Of a stretch of 32,011 nucleotides of DNA, positions 25,752-32,011 are shown in pieces (the stretch's first letter is position 1; the number at the start of each line of letters is the position of its first letter). Where the stretch lies: assembly GCF_000006405.1 (NCBI RefSeq), contig NW_003216721.1, positions 7,775-39,785 on the forward strand. Direction: 5' to 3'. This DNA is from Perkinsus marinus ATCC 50983 (Eukaryota; Perkinsozoa; Perkinsida; Perkinsidae). The translations under genes and the position numbers were made by a program. The notes beneath the pieces were generated by a model that saw only the letters and a list, made by a program, of their open reading frames with translations, made no database searches and was not told the DNA's origin.

Positions 25752-26777
25752 ACTTTCCTGCTTCTATTCAGCAGATTGTAGAAACTCTCAAGGTACGATC
25801 GACCTTTGACAGATCCCGAGGCATGTCTCGGAGAAGAAGGCGTTAGGAAAACGTGACAAAAAGCCTGTTCCAAGAGATTGACAACACTATCTGTTTACAT
25901 AACTTCAGAAGCATATGCCGACCAGAGAGATGCTCAAACCAGAGTCATACCTGAGGCGTTACTGCGACCCGACGCTACTCAGCAGCAGCGGTTGGTATGG
26001 TCTCCGATCTGGAACGACGACTGATGAAATCTGCAAGGCTATTGAGACGTCCAGGCATATGTTGAAAGCATAAACGTGAAGACCAGTGAGGAACCCAACT
26101 CAAAGGCGTTCTCAAAGCTTGTGTCTTTGGAGACCAAGAAGCAAGACCCGAAACCGTTTCTGTTTTATCACAGAAAACTGAAACTGAAATATGCTATAGT
26201 TCTTGAGTCGAACACTGGGCGTCTTCTCGATCCCAATCAAACCCAAAACAGCTGCACACAGCTCCAGATAACAGATCTCAGACTCCTCCAAACCGGGATA
26301 AGCGGATCCTTCAACATCTGGATGTGCCTTGAGAATTTATTCCCACAGTAGAGGCTCGTCACAAGGGTCGATATTATACCAATAATGCTTAGTGCCATCA
26401 GTGGAGAATCCTCCGAAGCCGTACGTGCAAGCATCCGATATCAGATACCATACATCCTCCTTCGAACCAAAAAGGGGTACGGAACATGGCTTGGCCAGAG
26501 CCTCCGATATCGACTCAAGAAAATCTTAAGCAGATGCAAAAAGGCGAATACGTCAAACTTAGACGGAAACTTTAAGGAAAACCTCTTAAAGAGGTTTTCC
26601 TGGTTTAGGACGGTCAGCGGCAGCGGTCAATGCATATAAGGCACCGAGCTTGGGACGCTAATGGCGAGTCAATTGGGCACACCAAGATAGCTTCCCGGCT
26701 TACTTATCCAAATCTTTAGTCTCTACTATGTTCGATTGAAGAATGCTGGAGACCTGTAATCGATACTTCTCTCTCTT
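25752..26777. other. intergenic, only a palindrome recognised
   Basis: Short open frames exist on both strands (for example 26076-26351 plus, 26434-26237 minus with a hydrophobic segment), but none has convincing protein features. The 27-bp palindrome at 26575-26601 is the only clear structure. Confidence 0.4.
26575..26601. repeat. 27-bp perfect palindrome, 13-base arms, 1-base hinge
   Basis: Arms 26575-26587 and 26589-26601 around A at 26588; the match stops at 26574/26602. Third example with 13-base arms. Confidence 0.95.
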
Positions 26778-27056
26778 TTAAATTGAAATGCTGATCCGAG
26801 CAGAGCCAAGAACATTCTTAAAATCTAGCCCGAAACCGAGAGCACAAATATCCGGGATACTCGTCGCCAACGTTTCCGAACGGACCAGTGCACGATGATA
26901 TGGTTCAGTGAATGAGGTTTGGGAAGCTCGTGTTGAGCTATATCGAGAGACTCCATCATCAGGCCAGGTGCCATTGATCATTACAACACCACAGTTGAAA
27001 CCAGCAGAGAATTCGCAACAGTATGAAGTATGATCCAGATCGAGAGCACAGCTGAA
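26778..27056 (-). CDS. possible exon, unknown protein
   Basis: Open frame of about 93 codons, ending at a TAA at its low-coordinate end, with protein-like composition (CALDLDHTSYCCEFSAGFNCGV, then TWPDDGVSRYSSTRASQTSF) and four clustered cysteines. No ATG begins it. A CTTACTTTCAG-type acceptor lies at its upstream edge, so it may be a 3'-terminal exon. It could belong with the membrane-protein exon upstream at 27107-27445. No family recognised. Confidence 0.3.
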   Translation of the reverse strand, partial: FSCALDLDHTSYCCEFSAGFNCGVVMINGTWPDDGVSRYSSTRASQTSFTEPYHRALVRSETLATSIPDICALGFGLDFKNVLGSARISISI

Positions 27057-27106
27057 AGTAAGCAGTTGTACCGACGAGCGCGTCCTAGGCCACTATTTGC
27101 GCCATT

Positions 27107-27445
27107 CTACACTACGCAATCTACGTGTAGACGAGCATAGCATCTCTTATCGTCGTGAAAATCGTGAAAAGTCGTGGAAATCTGAGATGGTCTAGGAAGT
27201 GTCCTCCATACCTGAACGCAACAACATCGACAGTGTTCAAGGGAAAGAAAACATACCATATTTCTCTTGTTCAATCCAATAACCCGCCACTCAATGATCA
27301 TTGAAAAGGTGATGAGCCCAGCTAGGGCTCCTCGAGCTCCAATGCGGTTTGCAAGAGTGTGCTTGTTAAAAAGTTGGACAGCGCACAGCAACGCGCAGAC
27401 CTGCATACAGATAAGCGATAAAAAGCAGGCTCCTGCGCACCGCAT
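27107..27445 (-). CDS. possible membrane-protein exons
   Basis: Hydrophobic frame with two likely membrane segments (SLICMQVCALLCAVQLF and GALAGLITFSMII) separated by KHTLANRIGAR. A 45-base GT-AG intron candidate (GTATGTTTTC...GCGTTCAG) follows the K-R-N-M at about 27260-27215 and keeps the frame. The segment vaguely recalls the H...R.G.R..AL..LI stretch of ABC transporter membrane domains, but this is too short to assign. Confidence 0.25.
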   Translation of the reverse strand: MRCAGACFLSLICMQVCALLCAVQLFNKHTLANRIGARGALAGLITFSMIIEWRVIGLNKRNMVCFLSLEHCRCCCVQVWRTLPRPSQISTTFHDFHDDKRCYARLHVDCVV

Positions 27446-27639
27446 TCACGCAATATTGGGCAGAGATATGGAAAAATGAAAATAAATGATAAGCAGATGG
27501 ATGTTGTAGTGAAAGCTACCCGAAATCCTCGAATTTTCCAAGACATATGTACGGTGCGTGAGACAACAGCATCGGAGCAGGGGACTCGAGCCAGACTTCG
27601 CCACGTTGGCTAGGCATAGAATCATGAAGCTGTGTAGAT

Positions 27640-28365
27640 TCAGATTATATTCACGTCCTGCAGGTTGCCGCTGATCACATACTTGTTGTAATCTTCTAGC
27701 TGACGTGAATTGTCGCGAAAGTTGTACGTAACCAAGTAGTTCCAGCCACCTTCCACCCTTTTTATGAGGATTTCTTGTCCGGTGTAAAACTCAGAATTGG
27801 GTACATTGGAGGAGCATTTGTGAGTACATATTAGGTTTAACCCGTCGCTGTGCGCTGTACCAGTTAGACTATCCCACGAGCTCCAAGTGCTCACGTTATT
27901 AGGGAGAGTACCAGAGTCGATAGTTGCAACTTTGGCAAACACTTCAACAGGCTTTGGGCCGTAGATATTCTCACCTGGGCTTGGGTTCCACCAGAAGTCT
28001 CTGGTTTCATCACCAACACTCAGATGAGCCCAACCATACGTTCCCACTATGACATTATGCTTCACGGTACCAGGCAGGGTGGACAGATTCAGGTTCATAT
28101 GCAAGCTGCCATAACGCCCACGCATGTTATTGTTAAGTATGATGCCGGCAACCTCTCTATGGACTCCATCGATTGCATATCCCTTCATGTTGTAAATGCA
28201 GGAAGGCGCTAGCATATCGGTGATGTTGCTTCCCTCCCCTGGACCAGGACCTCCATAACAACCCGGTGGATAGTCAGCAGTAATCTGGAAAGGGATATCA
28301 GGTAGTCCTAGGGCTGCTTCCATCACAGTGGCAAGCAAGAGGGAGCCGTAAGCAAGAGGCATCAC
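27640..28365 (-). CDS. predicted secreted protein, 241 aa
   Basis: Complete single-exon frame. Residues 1-20 are a signal peptide (MMPLAYGSLLLATVMEAALG), so the product probably enters the secretory pathway. The mature part contains repeated potential N-glycosylation sites (N-I-T, N-L-S, N-V-S), four to five cysteines, a Gly/Pro turn region near residues 35-45 (CYGGPGPGEG) and a beta-rich composition with many aromatic residues (FWWNPSPG; GGWNYLVTYNFRD). No catalytic motif or known domain was recognised. The start is chosen because the signal peptide begins at the first Met-Met. It is among the most credible host genes in the window, and no palindromic unit lies in it. The role is unknown; extracellular or surface-associated is inferred. 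Confidence 0.75.
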   Translation of the reverse strand: MMPLAYGSLLLATVMEAALGLPDIPFQITADYPPGCYGGPGPGEGSNITDMLAPSCIYNMKGYAIDGVHREVAGIILNNNMRGRYGSLHMNLNLSTLPGTVKHNVIVGTYGWAHLSVGDETRDFWWNPSPGENIYGPKPVEVFAKVATIDSGTLPNNVSTWSSWDSLTGTAHSDGLNLICTHKCSSNVPNSEFYTGQEILIKRVEGGWNYLVTYNFRDNSRQLEDYNKYVISGNLQDVNII

Positions 28366-28823
28366 GAATGAGATTTAACCTGAAGAGTTTGTTGATGGGA
28401 ATTCATCGATTGTGACGCAGTCGAACGGATACACGTTCCTCTTCACGTCAACGGCACGCCCGCGGCATCATCACCGCTAAGATTACGCGTATGACCGACG
28501 TAGCGCAGATATGTCAATGCGAAGCATCTCAGCTGTGTTGCTCGAGAGAGAAGAACATTCACGAGCAGTAAGCAAAATTCCGTAGAATACCGTGTGCTCC
28601 GTCCATGTTACAACACATTGTGCTGAACACAGGGATTTCAGTATAAAATCCTGATGCTTGTTGCTTCTGTGAGGCACGCACACGCATCTGCTGGCTGGCG
28701 CCAGTTGTGCTTGCGTACCTGCGTGTTTATTGGTCTTGAGTACGTGCAACATTACTACTCTCTATTCATCTTGTCCTACCTTACTATACTCTCTATCTTC
28801 TGCAATCTTAGTACACTCCCTTC
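28366..28823. promoter_or_regulatory. upstream region between two divergent frames, TATA-like motif
   Basis: A GTATAAAA motif at about 28640-28647 lies 180 bases before the small plus-strand frame at 28824. A pyrimidine-rich stretch (28750-28820) follows. No other element was recognised; the minus-strand secreted gene would use the left part. Confidence 0.25.
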
Positions 28824-29003
28824 ATGTCTGGAATTGCTAGTAGAACCCGAACCAAGCGCGCTCGTACCTTCTCGCCTCATCCTAGTGCTCCTAGCGGTGA
28901 TCTAACCAGCGGCGACCAACATTATAAACCTTCCTGTATACGGCTTAAGTGTACAGCTATACTTAATGGCATGCGAGTACAGGCCAGTAAGGCAGCTGAG
29001 TAG
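28824..29003 (+). CDS. small basic ORF or first exon, 59 aa
   Basis: ATG in a TTC-ATG-TCT context begins MSGIASRTRTKRARTFSPHPS, a basic, disordered start typical of a nuclear or nucleic-acid-binding N-terminus; it stops at TAG 29001-29003. A TGGCGCCAG motif lies 110 bases upstream. The ORF could be the start of a retroelement gag, a first exon or chance. Not assigned. Confidence 0.25.
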   Translation: MSGIASRTRTKRARTFSPHPSAPSGDLTSGDQHYKPSCIRLKCTAILNGMRVQASKAAE

Positions 29004-29151
29004 AATCGAGGTAATACAGTGACCACGGCTCTGATCAGGGACTCTGATTCAGGGTGGTAGTCGGCCGGTTTTACAAAAAAAACTCAATCCATCACCCACA
29101 AATTGCGTGCTGGAGTGGGGGGCACGGCCGCGCGTTGAGATCAAACCGGCA

Positions 29152-29173
29152 TTTGCTAGTAGCAAATTGCTAC
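29152..29173. repeat. zigzag unit, T = TTTGCTAC
   Basis: Hinges 29159 (8-base arms) and 29166 (7-base arms), non-coding. Confidence 0.95.
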
Positions 29174-29301
29174 GGTATATAGATAAATTTTCACCCCATT
29201 TCTTTGGCTCTAGCCGTTCAATTGCGATTTATTTTGGATAGCATACGTAGCAGCCCGACAAAGGTTGAGCACGCACTAGCCTGTAAAGATAAAACACAAT
29301 A

Positions 29302-29318
29302 GGTTCTCTAAGAGAACC
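29302..29318. repeat. 8+1+8 palindrome
   Basis: GGTTCTCT and AGAGAACC around A at 29310. No second hinge at a distance of 7. Confidence 0.9.
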
Positions 29319-29533
29319 CAACTCACCAGAAAAGGTCAAGGAGCATCGAGTCGTGTAACCCACGGAAAATCCACATTGAGCTGTAAATTCGAGTGAAACG
29401 AAGGACGAAGAAGTCAAGGTGGAGAGCGTGGGGTGCCACAAGGTACCTCTCCCAGAGTCTGTAGCTGCTTGACGTTAAGGTCCGTAACGACCGTAAGCTA
29501 CGGATCAAAAGTGCCCTGATGAAATCATCTCAC

Positions 29534-29551
29534 GTGAGGACTCCTCACTGA
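29534..29551. repeat. 7+1+7 palindrome with weak second hinge
   Basis: Perfect palindrome 29534-29548 (hinge 29541); a second hinge at 29548 has 3-base arms. Possibly a decayed zigzag. Confidence 0.6.
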
Positions 29552-29714
29552 TGAGGCGCAGTTGCCACCTTAGGTGCCGCACCTGACAACTTGACAAGGA
29601 ATCGCACATCAGCTCCGGAATCTCTTATTTTGACGAATCTTCTGCCAAGGAAGGGGTCGATCACTCAGGAGACCTAGGCCAGCACAAGAGGAGTTCATTT
29701 TAGAAGCCTAACTT

Positions 29715-30110
29715 CTAATCCATGGTTAATTTAAGCGTATTGTCCGTTCTATGAGCTGCGGATAGAAGACTCACCCAGTCTAACGAGCCTCTAACTGGAA
29801 GTTCTCTCATTGGATCGTTCTCGCCGGAGTGCGCTTCTCTGCCTTCAGTCTGCTGTTTCTCAGAAACAGTTTCTGACACCGTTTCAGTAGTGACTACTGA
29901 GAAGTCATATTGACCGGCGGCGCCGATTCGGCGGTTCCAAAATAGTTTTTGGAAATACTCTTGTGATCGATTACGGTATTTTGAATCGTATTTGCTGAGC
30001 ACGAAGTCATAAACTATCATTTTAACCGATCCTCCGGAATAATTTCTGGACCACGGCGTGACCCAGGAAGTCTGGCCATCACGCAAGGGTAGTCCACTGA
30101 ACGTTCGCAA
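29715..30110 (-). CDS. hypothetical ORF, 131 aa
   Basis: Open frame with fairly protein-like composition in its first two thirds (MIVYDFVLSKYDSKYRNRSQ; EYFQKLFWNRRIGAAGQYDF) and an acidic Thr/Ser-Glu repeat (TTETVSETVSE) that is encoded by the palindrome cluster 29853-29900. No signal peptide, membrane segment or known domain. The frame stays open across the zigzag, so if it is a gene the unit is translated. It may be only a chance frame. Confidence 0.3.
   Translation of the reverse strand: MRTFSGLPLRDGQTSWVTPWSRNYSGGSVKMIVYDFVLSKYDSKYRNRSQEYFQKLFWNRRIGAAGQYDFSVVTTETVSETVSEKQQTEGREAHSGENDPMRELPVRGSLDWVSLLSAAHRTDNTLKLTMD
29854..29875. repeat. zigzag unit, T = TGTTTCTG
   Basis: Hinges 29861 and 29868, both with 8-base arms. 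Confidence 0.95.
29884..29900. repeat. 8+1+8 palindrome
   Basis: TCAGTAGT and ACTACTGA around G at 29892, eight bases after the zigzag 29854-29875. The two form the densest palindrome cluster in the window. Confidence 0.9.
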
Positions 30111-30628
30111 TGCTTACTACGGATGCGATGCTATGGCGGTTCCTCACAGATCTCGAGACTTCGGTCGCGGAGAACCGCTCAATGCCCATACTTCCCAAGA
30201 ATCTCTTCGGTGGATAGGACCGCTATATTTCCGCGGACAATCCATAGAGGATCAGTAACTCACATACGCGAATGCGTTCATTTATTTAGCGCCCATCCTG
30301 TATCGCCTCTTTCGCCAACGGATAGTATTCGTCGAATACAGGCCAAGTGTCTCTGCGGACTCACCTTGGAATATCTTCAAGTTGTACTGTTAATTGTTGT
30401 AGAGGTATTGTTTTCCCTTCCTCGCGTTATGTCAATGCCTTACGGATGACGATTCATTGAACACCTGAACGTTTTCCACGTGCCGACCTCTAAGTTAATC
30501 GATCTCACGTTGCGCTATGGGTTATGCACTATGCGTCAACCGTTCTGCACTAGCGCTGCACACAACATGGCTGAAACCTCATTGGTATCGCTTGAACCGT
30601 TCAAGTCAAACGTCTATGCAAGCTTAAT
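30111..30628. other. no gene recognised
   Basis: Short frames on the plus strand (30123-30449, 30480-30872) have no protein-like motifs. No repeat structure was noticed. Confidence 0.35.
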
Positions 30629-30835
30629 TTGTGTAAAAAATACTCCAATGGCTCATCACACATTGAAGCTCCCGGGGACATCGTCTCCTCAGCTATGTTG
30701 GAGCAAGAAATGCTTCAACTACTTGAGCTCTACGCTCGTCGAGCAGTCATGGTTGATCATTGCAATGATAATGATTTTGAAAAATTCGAACAAGCGTTTT
30801 GGTGCATTCTCAAGGCGTGCTGTAATGTATGTTAA
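30629..30835 (+). CDS. possible internal exon, unknown
   Basis: About 68 codons without a clear ATG start. The composition is protein-like and helical (SSAMLEQEMLQLLELYARRA; DNDFEKFEQAFWCILKACC). It could be one exon of a spliced gene; no splice partners were identified. Confidence 0.25.
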   Translation: MCKKYSNGSSHIEAPGDIVSSAMLEQEMLQLLELYARRAVMVDHCNDNDFEKFEQAFWCILKACCNVC

Positions 30836-30872
30836 GCGTAGTTTCAAAGGGAATGGAGGTTTGATTAGATGA

Positions 30873-31281
30873 ATTAGAATTTGTAATTTCGGCCAAGAAG
30901 TGTTTCGGTATTGCGTAGTTATGATGTGTTTCGTGATGTATCTAGCTCACCTACGTAACCTAATCAATAGTGAACGATCAAGGACTTTATTCGGGATCGA
31001 GGATGTTTTTATGCTACTGGTAGTAGGTCTTTCTTGGAAACTGTCCAATGAGCAGAGAAAAGGCCAACCACCAGGTAGCGGCCTGCTCAGTTCAACGGAC
31101 CCAGTTGAAGGTCTAGTCGTAGAATCCATCTGCTGCTTCGATTGTTCATGCTGGCGCGTATTAGCCGAGAATTTCTATTGCTCCACAATTGCTCGATGAG
31201 AAGTTTCCCATGACTACCAGGCCTAGTGCATCAGGGGAGCCGATAACTGACTGTCTTTCACCACCTCTTGTTTCATTTCAG
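30873..31281. other. no gene recognised
   Basis: A hydrophobic plus-strand frame (30900-31199) lacks convincing features. The 3' end reads TTGTTTCATTTCAG, a good intron acceptor for the fragment that follows. Confidence 0.3.
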
Positions 31282-31426
31282 CTCCAGTGGCTTCGATGAA
31301 CACTCTATTACCCTTATTGACACTGGATCGACTTCCACAGCCATTTCACGGGTCAAGTCAAGGAAAATTTGCTGTATGGCTCTATCAGTCCTAGGTGAAT
31401 CAGGGGCTTTTGGTGGCTTTTTCTAA
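31282..31426 (+). CDS. possible exon with an aspartic-protease DTGS motif
   Basis: After a strong acceptor (TTGTTTCATTTCAG, ending at 31281) the frame reads SSGFDEHSITLIDTGSTSTA, then ISRVKSRK, and ends at TAA 31424-31426. Two hydrophobic residues before D-T-G-S-T is the usual context of an aspartic-protease active site, of either pepsin (A1) or retropepsin type. Only about 45 codons are visible, so it is a fragment or one exon. Confidence 0.35.
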
Positions 31427-31634
31427 GCGATTTCGGCAACGCGCGATACCCGCCCTTATTCTCTAGTAACAGCGCAAACTGTAGTTTGCAATGACTTGCG
31501 ATTCTTGACGCAATGACTCACGTGCATTACAGTGAATCTCTCTGCCACAATTCTGAAAAAGCAGTTCAGCACCAATCGTAGAGTCGTAAGACCTTTCCGT
31601 AAGCGTAAACTGCTTACGTTACACACGCCGTAAC

Positions 31635-31850
31635 GTGAACCGTAAAAAACGCTACGCTGCTCATCTATACTACGCTATTGAGCAGTTTGGATTGGATCAG
31701 CTAGATGCTGATAGGCGGGATTACCTATCACCTATAAGCTCTCAGAGCCGTGAAGGACACGAGATTACCTCCGCATTACCAAATCGACAATGTACAGTGT
31801 ACACGATCGTGATCCACGGCCGCACGGTGTGGCTCCTGTTGGCCTGTTAG
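31635..31850 (+). CDS. hypothetical small ORF, 71 aa
   Basis: Open plus-strand frame (KKRYAAHLYYAIEQFGLDQL, then DADRRDYLSPI) with protein-like first half and no known domain. Could be an exon or chance. Confidence 0.2.
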   Translation: MNRKKRYAAHLYYAIEQFGLDQLDADRRDYLSPISSQSREGHEITSALPNRQCTVYTIVIHGRTVWLLLAC

Positions 31851-31981
31851 TCAGCTGCGTTATATCGATTCACTATGTGTAGTTCGACTCCGCTCGTGCG
31901 CTATTAGCTCATTTTGTTGTCTGAGTCTGACAGTCCGACTGTACGACCTACCAGTGCGATGTGGAAAGTGCTGTCTATCCA

Positions 31982-32002
31982 GCAGTGCTAGACTAGCACT
32001 GC
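31982..32002. repeat. 10+1+10 palindrome at the window end
   Basis: Arms 31982-31991 and 31993-32002 around A at 31992. Weaker hinges lie 7 bases to each side (31985 with 4-base arms, 31999 with 3-base arms), so it may be a zigzag variant. Confidence 0.9.
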
Positions 32003-32011
32003 AAAGCGTGT

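Larger units (their letters stand above)
29004..29714. other. intergenic with several palindromic units
   Basis: Contains an 8-base inverted repeat (GCCGGTTT near 29063, AAACCGGC near 29143), the zigzag 29152-29173, a palindrome 29302-29318 and one at 29534-29548. The short frames on the minus strand are not convincing. Confidence 0.4.

Overview
This window looks like nuclear DNA of a retroelement-rich unicellular eukaryote. Introns are short with GT-AG borders, several small single-exon genes encode proteins with signal peptides, and most of the middle is nested retroelements. A perkinsid alveolate (Perkinsus-like) is my best guess, from the mix of DIRS-type elements and small secreted proteins. 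No rRNA, tRNA or CRISPR was found. There is one 100-N scaffold gap (13884-13983).

Layout. 1-3200 is mostly non-coding, with a GAAT/TTCC-rich degenerate repeat (about 470-970) and one small secreted-protein gene (1870-2253, minus). 3204-5053 is the 3' part of a Ty3-type element (plus). About 5540-14960 is a LINE on the minus strand, split by a DIRS-like element on the same strand (about 6170-12075). About 15214-19527 is a second, different DIRS-like element (plus). 19697-23132 is a Ty3-type element (minus) with two 278-bp LTRs and a 5-bp target duplication, sitting between two copies of a 110-bp repeat. 23510-24777 (plus) is a probable three-exon host gene, followed by tyrosine-recombinase fragments (25027-25751, minus). 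25750-32011 is host-like sequence with a secreted-protein gene (27640-28365, minus) and several doubtful small ORFs.

The most interesting signal is a precise sequence structure that no gene explains. An 8-mer T has become T(1-7), then the full reverse complement of T, then T(2-8). This makes a 22-bp zigzag of two overlapping perfect palindromes, each with a single-base hinge, with hinges exactly 7 bases apart and a net gain of 14 bases. Ten perfect examples are present; about 0.0001 would be expected by chance. They lie in non-coding DNA, in retroelements and in the host gene. The two copies of the 110-bp repeat give an empty/filled pair: one has a zigzag and the other lacks exactly those 14 bases. 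The second copy has its own 14-base extra segment that fits a decayed zigzag. In the host gene, two zigzags interrupt the reading frame, and leaving out 14 bases at each gives exons whose phases all agree. Five longer single-hinge palindromes (arms 13, 13, 13, 20, 20) probably belong to the same phenomenon. The structure resembles an excision footprint of a hairpin-forming DNA transposon with 8-bp target duplications, or a two-step template switch. I know of no described element with this fixed geometry.
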